DNA of 64,000 bases from Pseudanabaena sp. lw0831. Lineage in GTDB: Bacteria > Cyanobacteriota > Cyanobacteriia > Pseudanabaenales > Pseudanabaenaceae. Position 1 is the first letter of the stretch. Every line of letters begins with the position of its first letter. The DNA lies in the NCBI RefSeq assembly GCF_016584665.1, contig NZ_BBJB01000023.1, forward strand, positions 1 through 64,000, written 5' to 3'. This document shows, piece after piece, positions 55,741-64,000 of this stretch. The notes below the pieces were generated by a model. It saw only the letters and a program-made list of their open reading frames with translations. It ran no database searches and had not been told where the DNA came from. The translations under genes and the position numbers were made by a program.

Positions 55741-56352
55741 ATGTTCAGAGCGGTAAAAACAGATATCAGAGAATCACCTCAGACCGATCCCGATCTCGCG
55801 ATTGTGCAAGCTTGCTTGCAGGGTGATCCCCATGGGTTTAAAAAACTTTATCAGCGTCATCATCAAAAGGTGCGCTCAACGCTCTACCAGCTATGTGGCT
55901 CCGATAGTCTAGATGATTTGGTGCAGGATGTGTTTTTACGCGCATGGAAAGGACTATCTAAGTTTCGGCAGTCCTCCCAGTTTTCGACGTGGCTCTATCG
56001 GATTGCCTTTAACGTGGCAAGCGATCGCCGTAAAGCTCTAGCCAAAATGCGATCGCGCAATATCTCTGTCGAAGATGAGCAATTAGAAAATCTCGCTGAC
56101 GATGCGATCGCCCGTGAAAGTGATTCGCAACCGAGCTTAACCCAAATGCATTATCAAGACCTAATGCAACGCGGTTTGGCTAAGCTAAGCGAAGATCATC
56201 GCGCCGTATTGGTTCTGCATGATCTAGAGGAGTTACCGCAAAAAGATATTGCCGAAATTTTATCTATTCCTGTCGGCACGGTGAAATCGCGGTTATTTCA
56301 TGCCCGTAGTGCCATCAAAAAGTTTTTAGAAGCGCAAGGAGTCGAGTTATGA
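55741..56352 (+). CDS. ECF-type RNA polymerase sigma factor
   Basis: This 203-residue sigma-70 family protein has region 2 (GFKKLYQRHHQKVRSTLYQL, LDDLVQDVFLRAWKGLSKFR, FSTWLYRIAFNVASDRRK) and region 4 (LSEDHRAVLVLHDLEELPQK, DIAEILSIPVGTVKSRLFHA). It lacks regions 1 and 3, so it is an extracytoplasmic-function type. It overlaps the next gene, a membrane anti-sigma-like protein, by 4 bp. The signal is probably envelope stress, judging by the Spy-like third gene. Confidence 0.92.
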   Translation: MFRAVKTDIRESPQTDPDLAIVQACLQGDPHGFKKLYQRHHQKVRSTLYQLCGSDSLDDLVQDVFLRAWKGLSKFRQSSQFSTWLYRIAFNVASDRRKALAKMRSRNISVEDEQLENLADDAIARESDSQPSLTQMHYQDLMQRGLAKLSEDHRAVLVLHDLEELPQKDIAEILSIPVGTVKSRLFHARSAIKKFLEAQGVEL

Positions 56353-56795
56353 AAAACAAATATTCTCAAGATTTTCCAGAACACTTTGGCGAAGACCCTA
56401 GTGAAAATTCTAATGACTCCTTATTGTCTTTTCTCAAACAAAATAAACCGATCGCTCCATCCCCAGCCCCAAATTTTGAGAAACAGCTATTTGCTGAAAT
56501 CAGTAAATATCCACAGCGATCGCCAAAATCTTCTAACGCAAATTTACGCCGTTGGCTGCCTTGGGCGTTATTGCTCCCCGTCGCGATCGCTACAGGGATT
56601 ACTTTTAATTGGGCAACGAACCGATCGCAGTATCAAATGGCAAGTATTAGCGAATCTGAAAAAGCTGAGATCGAGCAGTCGCTGATTAGCAGTTGGAATA
56701 TGACCGATGACATGACCTATCAAGCGGTTAATACTGCACCTAATTCCTCAGATACACAGCTTTTGAGTGAGTTAGCACCTCTTGAATATGAGTAA
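56349..56795 (+). CDS. Probable membrane anti-sigma factor
   Basis: The 148-residue product has a cytoplasmic half (1-72), one membrane segment (about 73-95, WLPWALLLPVAIATGITFNW) and a short external part rich in Ser and Glu. It directly follows and overlaps the sigma gene, the standard anti-sigma arrangement. A zinc-binding HxxxCxxC motif is absent, so it is not a ZAS-type anti-sigma factor. The role rests on position and topology. Confidence 0.7.
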   Translation: MKNKYSQDFPEHFGEDPSENSNDSLLSFLKQNKPIAPSPAPNFEKQLFAEISKYPQRSPKSSNANLRRWLPWALLLPVAIATGITFNWATNRSQYQMASISESEKAEIEQSLISSWNMTDDMTYQAVNTAPNSSDTQLLSELAPLEYE

Positions 56796-57429
56796 ACAGC
56801 CGAGAAATATTATGTTTAAATCAAAAGTTTTTCAATATTGCGCGATCGCGACCGCCGTAGTTGCCGCCAGTGGTACTATTTGGGCGAGTAAGGCAAACTT
56901 GCAGTTGCAATCAGCGCAATCTCAAATTCAAGCGAAATCTCAAGTTCAATCTCAAGCCAGCCCTGAAAATAAATCAGAATCAGAACCCGAAATATTAGCC
57001 CAAAGGCAGGATCGTCCTGAAAATGGCGATATGCCTTCAGGTAGGATGCTCAAACAATTAAATTTATCAACTGAGCAGTTACAAAAGCTTAAGGCAATTC
57101 GCGATCGCGATCTTGCGCGGATTCGAGAGCTTGCTCAACAATCCAGTCAGGCGAATACGGAGTTACGAGATTTACTAGCAGGGTCTGAAAGCAGTGATGT
57201 AGTTCGGGCTAAGCATAATCAAGCGCTAAATCTCCAGCAAGAATTACGCAAGCAACATTTCGAGCGAATGTTAGCCATGCGCGAAATCTTGACCCCACAA
57301 CAGCGATCGCAGCTCAAAGAAATCATACAAAAAGAGCGACCAAATCACCCCAGAGAGAGCATGAAAGACCGTATCCAAAATCGCATGAAAAAACGTCTAG
57401 ATAATCTAGGCGATCGCCCAACCCTCTAG
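56788..57429 (+). CDS. Spy/CpxP-like periplasmic protein (LTxxQ family)
   Basis: This protein of about 213 residues has an N-terminal hydrophobic export signal (VFQYCAIATAVVAASGTIWA) followed by a Gln-rich spacer. It then has two LTxxQ-type repeats: LNLSTEQLQKLKAIRDRDLA and ILTPQQRSQLKEIIQKE, in long helices like those of Spy/CpxP chaperones. The start is taken at ATG 56788, overlapping the anti-sigma stop; ATG 56812 is also plausible. It may feed back on the sigma/anti-sigma pair by sensing unfolded envelope proteins, as CpxP does. Confidence 0.8.
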   Translation: MSKQPRNIMFKSKVFQYCAIATAVVAASGTIWASKANLQLQSAQSQIQAKSQVQSQASPENKSESEPEILAQRQDRPENGDMPSGRMLKQLNLSTEQLQKLKAIRDRDLARIRELAQQSSQANTELRDLLAGSESSDVVRAKHNQALNLQQELRKQHFERMLAMREILTPQQRSQLKEIIQKERPNHPRESMKDRIQNRMKKRLDNLGDRPTL

Positions 57430-57503
57430 CGCTTTGCGCTCAAATCCAAAGCAATAAATGTTTTAAAAGTGTTACTAAGCAACATTTTTAAAACATTTAT
57501 TGC
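57428..57503. repeat. Palindromic element C, degenerate copy
   Basis: TAGCGCTTTGCGCTCAAATCC (57427-57447, first 20 bases shared with the flank at 59816) is followed by arms GCAATAAATGTTTTAAAA and complement around GTGTTACTAAGCAACAT. It resembles elements A and B (GTGTTGCTTCGCAACAC) with several changes. It starts at the stop codon of the Spy-like gene. Confidence 0.82.
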
Positions 57504-57507
57504 TTCA

Positions 57508-57540
57508 TAAAAAAAGCACTGCGAATCTGTGCTTTTTTTT
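57508..57540 (+). terminator. Terminator after element C
   Basis: AAAAAAAGCAC and GTGCTTTTTTTT flank TGCGAATCT, followed by T. It probably ends the sigma-factor operon. Confidence 0.8.
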
Positions 57541-57686
57541 GATCGGTGTAAATACCTAACGCGAAGAAATTGTTAAATCCCTCCGCCAAATCTAGAACTG
57601 CACTTAATATAATCTCTAGCTATTACAAATACTTCTGTTGAGTTTTATCAAGATTCACGAAGAAAGCCTGAAACTCATAAACTTGC

Positions 57687-58691
57687 ATGACTGACTCTTT
57701 ATCTTCTTATAAATCAGCACAAGCGGCTGAAACCTCTACTAATAGTAGTTCTGAAAGTACAAACCGATTCATAGAGCCAGTTGTATTGATCCATCGCATG
57801 GCGCTTGGGATTGCGATCGCAACTTGGATGTTGATGGCGATCGGTAGTGCGACTCGCGTGATGAATGCAGGCTTGGCTTGCCCCGATTGGCCCCTGTGCT
57901 ATGGTTCAGTATTGCCCGCAGAGCAAATGAACCTGCAAGTATTTTTAGAATGGTTTCATCGTCTAGTTGCCTCTACAGTTGGGTTTGCCACGATTGTTTT
58001 GTTTAGTGCAAGCTGGTATTTCCGCACATCTTTGCCGAAATGGCTACCTTGGACGACATCGGGATCTCTATCTCTGGTGGTTTTTCAGGGGATTTTAGGT
58101 GGACTGACGGTAACGCAGTTATTACGGTTTGATATCGTCACAGCCCACTTGGGGACGGGGCTATTATTTTTTTCTAGTTTGCTAGCGATCGCCACAGCTT
58201 TAACTAATCAAGCTAGTTTTGATGGACTGCTTCTCAAGTCGTCAAAACTAGCTTGGCTTGGCTTAACAGCCGCATTTTTAGTGTATTTACAAAGTATTCT
58301 TGGTGCATTGGTCGCCTCACAATGGGCTTTACACCAATGCTTTGCTACACAGAATATGTGTATTGTTTTGAATGCACACTTGATTGGTGTGATTCCAGCT
58401 ACCCTTGCTAGTATTGCGGTTGTGTTAACGGTTTGGCTAAATAAGGCGATCCCCCCTGTATTAAACCGCTTGGCAACGATCACAGGTTTACTAGTAATTG
58501 CGCAGGTAGCGATCGGCTATGCCACTTATAAACTGCACCTACAGGTCGAACCGCTTACCATTGCTCACCAAGCCACAGGTTCAGCATTGCTCGGAACCCT
58601 CGTTTGCTTTGCAGTGTTAGCATTTAGAGCTACCAGACAAGACCAATCTTTAATCCAAGAACAGAATCAAGCGCAACCTGCGATTCGCTAA
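57687..58691 (+). CDS. ctaA: Heme A synthase
   Basis: CtaA/COX15 oxidises heme O to heme A for cytochrome oxidase. The 334-residue membrane protein has about eight helices and the conserved heme-ligand His residues in VVLIHRMALG, LEWFHRLVAS, IVTAHLGTGL and TIAHQATGSA. AGLACPDWPLCYG is a family hallmark with a Cys pair. It is followed by ctaB in 37 bp, forming a heme A operon. The oxidase genes themselves are not in the window. Confidence 0.95.
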   Translation: MTDSLSSYKSAQAAETSTNSSSESTNRFIEPVVLIHRMALGIAIATWMLMAIGSATRVMNAGLACPDWPLCYGSVLPAEQMNLQVFLEWFHRLVASTVGFATIVLFSASWYFRTSLPKWLPWTTSGSLSLVVFQGILGGLTVTQLLRFDIVTAHLGTGLLFFSSLLAIATALTNQASFDGLLLKSSKLAWLGLTAAFLVYLQSILGALVASQWALHQCFATQNMCIVLNAHLIGVIPATLASIAVVLTVWLNKAIPPVLNRLATITGLLVIAQVAIGYATYKLHLQVEPLTIAHQATGSALLGTLVCFAVLAFRATRQDQSLIQEQNQAQPAIR

Positions 58692-58728
58692 CTGTAATAA
58701 CTGCGAAATATTTTAGGAGTTAAGCGCA

Positions 58729-59754
58729 ATGCAAGAAACAGCAATTCAAGAATTGAACATCTCAGAAACAGCGATCGCAGAAAATATCTTTGCTAAAGCC
58801 AATCAATCTTCAAGTCGTAACTGGCGAGAGGTTATTCAAGATTATACGGAACTAACTAAACCACGCATTATCGTCTTGTTGCTAATCACCACCGCAGGGG
58901 CGATGTGGATTGCTTCTGAAGGAAAAGTGGATGCATTTTTGATGTTTATTACAGTTTTAGGCGGGGCGATCGCAGCGGCTTCGGCAAATGCGATTAACTG
59001 TCTATACGATCGCGATATCGATGCCAAAATGGAGCGCACTAGCTGGAGACCAATTCCATCGGGTCGAATTCAACCTCTTAATGCGCTGATTTTTGCGATC
59101 GTCTTAGCGATTATTTCCTTCGCCTTGCTGACTGTATATGCAAATCTCCTTGCCGCTTGTCTAGCGATGTCTGGGATCGCTACCTATGTGGGTGTTTACA
59201 CAATTTGGCTCAAACGTTCCAGCACTCAAAATATCGTCATTGGTGGCGCAGCAGGTGCGATCCCGCCCTTAGTTGGTTGGGCGGCGGTAACTGGCGAACT
59301 AAGTTGGGCAGCTTGGGTTTTATTTGCGATTATTTTTGTGTGGACTCCACCGCATTTCTGGGCTTTGGCATTAATGATTCGTGATGAATATGCCAAGGTG
59401 GGGGTACCAATGCTGCCAGTCGTCAAGGGCGCTGAAGTGACGGCTGATCAAATTTTGCTTTACACATTGTTGTTGGTTCCTGTATCGCTGTTGCTAGTTT
59501 ATCCTTGCAATGTCATGGGTTTAGTCTATGCATTGTCGGCTGTTGGGCTGGGTGGTGCATTTATTTATAAAGCAACCAAGTTACTAAAAGAACCAAGCGA
59601 TCGCACAGTAGCGCGATCGGTGTTCAAATATTCGATTCTATATTTAGGGTTACTTTGTGTAGCGATGGGAATTGATAGCTTGCCAGTTGCTCATATCTCT
59701 GGGGAGCAAGCGATATCTTTACTCCAAACTACAATCGCAATTCTCATTCCATAA
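58729..59754 (+). CDS. ctaB: Protoheme IX farnesyltransferase
   Basis: CtaB/COX10 makes heme O from heme B and farnesyl diphosphate. The 341-residue protein has the prenyl-binding motif [15 protein letters not shown] (NxxxDxxxD type), [19 protein letters not shown] at the start, and [26 protein letters not shown] choice is clear: GGAG lies before ATG 58729. It follows ctaA. Confidence 0.96.
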   Translation: MQETAIQELNISETAIAENIFAKANQSSSRNWREVIQDYTELTKPRIIVLLLITTAGAMWIASEGKVDAFLMFITVLGGAIAAASANAINCLYDRDIDAKMERTSWRPIPSGRIQPLNALIFAIVLAIISFALLTVYANLLAACLAMSGIATYVGVYTIWLKRSSTQNIVIGGAAGAIPPLVGWAAVTGELSWAAWVLFAIIFVWTPPHFWALALMIRDEYAKVGVPMLPVVKGAEVTADQILLYTLLLVPVSLLLVYPCNVMGLVYALSAVGLGGAFIYKATKLLKEPSDRTVARSVFKYSILYLGLLCVAMGIDSLPVAHISGEQAISLLQTTIAILIP

Positions 59755-59816
59755 AGAAAATGCTCTTTGCATATCTTTTTTATGACAAGAGTAAAAGGTC
59801 GGGGGGCAATGCCTAC

Positions 59817-59889
59817 AGCGCTTTGCGCTCAAACCCGAACCAATAATTCTTTAAAAGTGTTGCTTCGCAACACTTTTAAAGAATTATTG
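59817..59889. repeat. Palindromic element B
   Basis: AGCGCTTTGCGCTCAAACCC leads into GAACCAATAATTC. Perfect 23-base arms (59841-59863 and 59867-59889) flank TTC, with the same AAAAGTGTTGC-TTC-GCAACACTTTT core as element A. The outer right arm (TAGTTCGTTTG) is a decayed copy of the expected GTTCGGGTTTG. It lies between ctaB and the histidine kinase; no gene occupies 59755-59999. Confidence 0.85.
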
Positions 59890-59999
59890 TAGTTCGTTTG
59901 ATCGAAAATTGCTGTAAATAATTTAGATTCGGTAGGGGCTGTAGATGGTGCGTGATAGCCCTAGACTTCGGCTATTGCAGAAATTTCTTCCACGTAACA

Positions 60000-62900
60000 T
60001 CAGTGATTAAATTCTCTGGATTGGAATATTTGATATATATAGTTATACTGCTCTTCTATATTCTTTAAAAGAACGGCAATTTTGGCGACATCTTCACTAG
60101 TATGTTCATTGGACTTAATCAGCTTTATGCATATAGATTGCAGGGCTTGGCAAGAATTACAAAGCCGAATCGCGCCAAAGGTTCCACTTCCACCCTTGAG
60201 AACATGATTTTCCTCTTCTATAGCCACAAAGTCTTGTTTTGTAAAAGCTTCCTTCATTTTGGCGATCGCATATGCAGAATGTTCTAAGTAAACATTGATT
60301 AACTCATCTAAATTCTCTGTGCCCACAGAATCTTCTAGACTCGCTAAGGTCGATAAGTCAATGGGAGGTTGACTATGATCAACAAAGAGGAGTTGATGTT
60401 GGGGAATTCTTTGTAGAGCCGCAATTAAACTTTTGGTTTGTAAAGGCTTAGTGAGATAGTCGTCCATACCTGCATTCAAGGCGAAATCTCGCGATTCTGA
60501 GAAAGCATTTGCCGATAGCCCGATAATCCAAGGTTGATGATTTGGGATTTGACGGATAGTTTTAGTCGCATTCAATCCATTCATGATTGGCATTTGGATA
60601 TCCATAAAGATCAGATCGTAGGATTGGCTTAAAAATTGATTGACGGCTCTCTGCCCATTTTCAACAGCATCTGCTTGATAGCCTAAATTTTCAAGCATCA
60701 CTAATAGAATCTTTTGATTTACAGGATTATCTTCTACAACCAAGATTTTCAATGGATAACACTTAGCAAAATTCTCGTCACCCAAAATATTATCGATTTC
60801 AGATGAAGATTGAGAAATTAGTTGGGGATTTGGATAGGAAAATGTTATGGCTTTTTGGTTAGTAAAAACATTGAGAAACGCTTGATAGAGTTTTGATGTA
60901 GATATTGGCTTAGTGATGCAATCTCTAAAGTAGGTGGAATTGGTATTTTCGTTGATAACTACATTGATTGGAGTTAGGAGAATTAAAATTAAATTAGGAA
61001 AAACCTCTTTAATACTTTTGGCAAGTTCTAACACATCAATTTCAGAGCCATCAGCCTCCACTAATTGTCGATCAATTAAAACTGCCTCAAAGTTAGATGT
61101 TATGAGCAATTGCAAAGCGTCAGTTGCCGTGTATGCGGCTTGGATGGTTATTTCCCATGGTTGAACATACAAAGCGATCGCCTGTTGGAGTGTGGAATTA
61201 GTATTAACGCATAAAATGCTTTTGCCTTTTAGTTCTGGAGAGATCGCAGTGGTTGCATCTAAATCTTCAATGATTGCTTGAACACGAATAGAGAAGCTGA
61301 AAGTTGAACCCTCACCGACTTTGCTGCTCACCCCAATTTCGCCACCCATCAGTTCACAAAGCTGCTTGCAAATCGCCAACCCCAAGCCAGTGCCGCCATA
61401 TTGTCGCGCAATCGAATTATCGGCTTGACTAAATGCTTTAAAAAGTCTGGAGATCGCTTCGGGTGCAATGCCGATGCCTGTATCGCGCACCTCAAATTGC
61501 AATTCGTAAGTGTTAGTCTCGCGATCAATTAATAGTGAGTTTACCGTAATTACAATTTCCCCAGATTCCGTAAATTTTATGGCATTACTAACTAAATTGA
61601 CGAGGATTTGACGTAAGCGCGGATAGTCTCCTAGTAACTGTTGCGGGATATCTAGACTAATAAGTGGGATCAGTTCGATAAACTTCTCAGCCGTGCGCGA
61701 TGCCATTAGCTCTAGAACTTCTTCGATGCATTGATGAAGTCTAAAAGGTCGTTCTTCGAGTTCAAAATGTCCTGACTCAATTCGTGAAAAATCGAGAATA
61801 CTATTGATTACCGATAGTAGAACTTCGCCGCCTTGACGAATAGTATTGACATACTCCTGTTGTTGGCGAGATAGGGCAGTTCTTTGTAAAATCTCGGTCA
61901 TCCCAATCACGGCATTCATCGGCGTGCGGAGTTCATGACTCATGATGGCAAGAAACTCGCCTTTAGATCTGTTTTCCGCTTCAGCAACCTGTCCTGCTAT
62001 CAGTTTTGCTTCAACAATTTTGCGATCGGTCACATCCTCTACGACCACAACAAATTGAATTGGGTTACCATTTTCATCTCTCACTAATCCGAACCGACTA
62101 ATCACATCGATCTCATGACCATGTTTATGAATGTATTGTTTCTCGACTTGGACACTAGTTACTTCATGATTTACTAGAAGATGTATGGCAGTCAAAGTTT
62201 TTTCGACAGAGTTAGGATGTGTCAGTTCGATCACCTTCATATTCAGCAGTTCTTGGTCGGGATAGCCAAATGTTTGGCAGAAACCTTGATTGACTGTTAA
62301 AATCTTACCTTGTAAATCAAAGGTAGCAATTCCAACTGGAGCATTGGAAATCGTTAATTTGAGTAAGGTTTCATTCTGAAGTAGTTTTGATTCGGTAAGT
62401 TTGCGATCGCTAATATCAAAAGCAGAACCACGTAAAACCTGAGTTTTGCCGTCCGTTGCCAAGCCAAGGTGAGCAGTATCACGCACCCAAATAATTTTCC
62501 CTTGGCTGTTAATCATCCGATATTCACAACAAAAATGCTCTCCAGTTTCGATAGTGTGACGAACTTCCTGATAAACGCGATCGCGATCTTCAGGATGCAC
62601 ATAATCAGCCCAAACATTAAAAAATCCTGCATTCCATTCTGAAGGTGTTACATCCAAAAGCTCTTGTATTTGCGGACTAATATAAGCAAATTCTGGGCTA
62701 TTGTTGATCGGTGATACATAGGAAACATTAGGAATTTGCTCGACTAAAGATCGATATTGCTGAATCCATCTGTACAAAACTTCATAGGCATGATCCGCTT
62801 CTTCTAATTGCTCCAATAAACTACGATCGCGATTTACTCTTTGCAAAGCGATCTCAATCTGCATAGCGATTTGTTGCAGCATCAGCACATCATCTTGATC

Positions 62901-63383
62901 CCATGCGCCTTGCAATGAATCTCCATCCAAAACTACGCATTGATGCAATATCAAAAATCCCCATAGTGGTTGATCTCCCACTCTCTCTGACAAAACAATT
63001 GGTACAAGTAAGTAAGCCTTACTTGCAAATATTTCAGCTAAGTTAATCTCGCATCTAGTCACCCCCGCAGTATAGAAATCAATGATTTTCCTTGTTATGT
63101 CCTGCCCCCATTGATATTCTTCTCTCAGCAGATTTTCAATCTGCTCTTGCGAACAAGGCTCACAATTTGGCGCGATCGCTTCTGCCACGATCTTGCCACT
63201 AATTCCCATTCCATTATGACGATCTATAAATTTATCTAGCTGATAGATTGCGACATGCCCTACCTGAACTAAATTTAGTAATTTTGCGGTGACCCCCTGA
63301 AAAATCTTTTCTTCGTTGTCAGACTGACGCATACTCTGCAAAATTTCTGAGCAAAGTAACATCCTCGATCTTACTTTTTCCAT
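60000..63383 (-). CDS. Hybrid sensor histidine kinase with two receivers and an HPt domain
   Basis: The 1127 residues contain, in order: a GAF-like domain (about 10-190), two PAS domains (about 205-330 and 340-455, with PAC-type [10 protein letters not shown] and [10 protein letters not shown]), HisKA ([20 protein letters not shown]), and a HATPase domain ([40 protein letters not shown]). Then come a degenerate receiver (LCVNTN lacks the acidic pair, though LIDRQL keeps an Asp) and a complete receiver ([29 protein letters not shown]). A C-terminal HPt has its His in [15 protein letters not shown]. It is soluble. No partner regulator is adjacent. Confidence 0.92.
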   Translation of the reverse strand: MEKVRSRMLLCSEILQSMRQSDNEEKIFQGVTAKLLNLVQVGHVAIYQLDKFIDRHNGMGISGKIVAEAIAPNCEPCSQEQIENLLREEYQWGQDITRKIIDFYTAGVTRCEINLAEIFASKAYLLVPIVLSERVGDQPLWGFLILHQCVVLDGDSLQGAWDQDDVLMLQQIAMQIEIALQRVNRDRSLLEQLEEADHAYEVLYRWIQQYRSLVEQIPNVSYVSPINNSPEFAYISPQIQELLDVTPSEWNAGFFNVWADYVHPEDRDRVYQEVRHTIETGEHFCCEYRMINSQGKIIWVRDTAHLGLATDGKTQVLRGSAFDISDRKLTESKLLQNETLLKLTISNAPVGIATFDLQGKILTVNQGFCQTFGYPDQELLNMKVIELTHPNSVEKTLTAIHLLVNHEVTSVQVEKQYIHKHGHEIDVISRFGLVRDENGNPIQFVVVVEDVTDRKIVEAKLIAGQVAEAENRSKGEFLAIMSHELRTPMNAVIGMTEILQRTALSRQQQEYVNTIRQGGEVLLSVINSILDFSRIESGHFELEERPFRLHQCIEEVLELMASRTAEKFIELIPLISLDIPQQLLGDYPRLRQILVNLVSNAIKFTESGEIVITVNSLLIDRETNTYELQFEVRDTGIGIAPEAISRLFKAFSQADNSIARQYGGTGLGLAICKQLCELMGGEIGVSSKVGEGSTFSFSIRVQAIIEDLDATTAISPELKGKSILCVNTNSTLQQAIALYVQPWEITIQAAYTATDALQLLITSNFEAVLIDRQLVEADGSEIDVLELAKSIKEVFPNLILILLTPINVVINENTNSTYFRDCITKPISTSKLYQAFLNVFTNQKAITFSYPNPQLISQSSSEIDNILGDENFAKCYPLKILVVEDNPVNQKILLVMLENLGYQADAVENGQRAVNQFLSQSYDLIFMDIQMPIMNGLNATKTIRQIPNHQPWIIGLSANAFSESRDFALNAGMDDYLTKPLQTKSLIAALQRIPQHQLLFVDHSQPPIDLSTLASLEDSVGTENLDELINVYLEHSAYAIAKMKEAFTKQDFVAIEEENHVLKGGSGTFGAIRLCNSCQALQSICIKLIKSNEHTSEDVAKIAVLLKNIEEQYNYIYQIFQSREFNH

Positions 63384-63733
63384 CCCTACACCTGAAATAA
63401 TGAGCTAAACTACTTATCTTTGTTCCTATTTCTAGTTTCTAGCATCCCATAATTATCATCTTATTTAGAGCAAAATAACTCATGAAAATCGTTTTGTGTA
63501 TAGTTTGCAAGGTTTATAAGTAATATCATTTTTTTATAAAATATAGATTAGTTTAGCACTCTCTTTGCGACGAAGTTGTGCAACGCTTGTTTCTCAGCAA
63601 TTTTCATTCTAAAAATCAGCGCCTGCGCTGCTCAAAAAATAAAATCAACTCCAAAACGAGAATTGCTGCTTTTCTCTATGTTTGTAGATTTGTTACACTG
63701 GCTAAAGAAGTAATCAACTAATTGCCAGTCATT
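63384..63733. promoter_or_regulatory. 350-bp divergent intergenic region
   Basis: It separates the histidine kinase and the TldD/PmbA gene and should hold both promoters. I see no supported gene in it. A short AGCGC-CT-GCGCT stem lies near 63619. The last 60 bp contain TTGTTACACT-like boxes that could be the tldD promoter. Confidence 0.4.
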
Positions 63734-64000
63734 ATGATCAGTACCTTGCTCCAGACCAAAGAGCTAGCAAATCTGCAATATTCTCCAGTAAGCGATCGCT
63801 TTGACGAAACATGGGAAGCCCCACTCTCGATCTTGTTGGGACTCGGTCGCTCCGCAGGAGCTGATTTTGTGGAGTTTTTCCTAGAGCGAAATAATTACAT
63901 TAGCTGTCTCGCTGAAGATGACACGATTACCAGCATCTCGCCACGTTTATCCACAGGAGCAGGGATTCGCGCCTTCAAAGGCAAAGCTGATTGCTATGTC
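63734..64000 (+). CDS. tldD: TldD/PmbA-type metalloprotease, 5' part only
   Basis: An open frame of 89 codons starts at ATG 63734 and runs off the right edge. It reads [20 protein letters not shown], then [20 protein letters not shown] and [15 protein letters not shown]. This is the N-terminal domain of TldD/PmbA proteins, which process peptides such as modified or toxic ones. The C-terminal HExxxH zinc motif would lie outside the window. TldD is preferred over PmbA by the GAGIRAF pattern, but this is not certain. Confidence 0.82.
   Translation, partial: MISTLLQTKELANLQYSPVSDRFDETWEAPLSILLGLGRSAGADFVEFFLERNNYISCLAEDDTITSISPRLSTGAGIRAFKGKADCYV

Overview
The window is cyanobacterial chromosomal DNA. 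It carries photosystem II genes (psbD, psbC), plastid-type genes (ycf54, ycf65/PSRP-3, a DUF561/Ycf23-type gene) and many copies of the HIP1 octamer GCGATCGC. The moderate to low GC content, an uncoupled psbD/psbC pair and many long intergenic palindromes fit a Pseudanabaena-like filamentous cyanobacterium. The genus is an inference; no marker gene fixes it.

Layout. (1) 1-3426 is an accessory island on the minus strand: a partial transposase running off the left edge, a three-gene operon of unknown function whose last gene looks cut short, and a MazF/PemK-type toxin-antitoxin pair sitting between two 40-bp direct repeats. (2) 3437-14826 holds a DUF815 ATPase, a small cyanobacterial protein, a secreted Gly-rich collagen-like protein coupled to a solo HsdR-N-like nuclease domain, a NarL-type response regulator (probably Rre1/Ycf29), a lipoxygenase, a tandem cyclase-fold protein, a TPM-domain membrane protein and apolipoprotein N-acyltransferase. 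(3) 14953-29746 is a surface-modification and pilin island: four methyltransferases (three FkbM-like), two tandem SPINDLY/OGT-type glycosyltransferases, two type IV pilin-like proteins, and further along a third pilin-like protein that has lost the prepilin motif. Between them lie a P-loop NTPase, a DUF29-like protein, tRNA-Pro(TGG), a rhodanese, a sterol-desaturase-like enzyme and a pentapeptide-repeat membrane protein. (4) 30196-46335 is mostly core metabolism: psbD, psbC, ycf65, a HAD hydrolase, ycf54, a PP2C/kinase pair, a GNAT, grpE, dnaK, accD, nagA, a DUF561 gene and gap1. (5) 46653-50281 is a tight four-gene operon of unknown pathway: desaturase, heme-oxygenase-like diiron enzyme, DUF3419 aminocarboxypropyltransferase-like enzyme, and GNAT. 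(6) 50318-64000 holds small secreted and membrane proteins, an acyl-CoA synthetase/GNAT fusion, rpsU, a secreted nuclease, an ECF sigma/anti-sigma/Spy-like operon, ctaA-ctaB, a large hybrid histidine kinase and the start of a TldD/PmbA gene.

The most notable items are: a family of long, near-perfect palindromes at gene ends, several of which share sequence modules and so look like dispersed elements doubling as terminators; the separation of psbC from psbD by a terminator-like hairpin; the linkage of pilins to OGT and FkbM enzymes; the four-gene lipid or amino-acid operon; and the decayed left-edge island. Start codons were moved from the longest reading frame where a Shine-Dalgarno sequence, gene overlap or family length supported it. 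All family assignments are by eye from motifs, without database searches.
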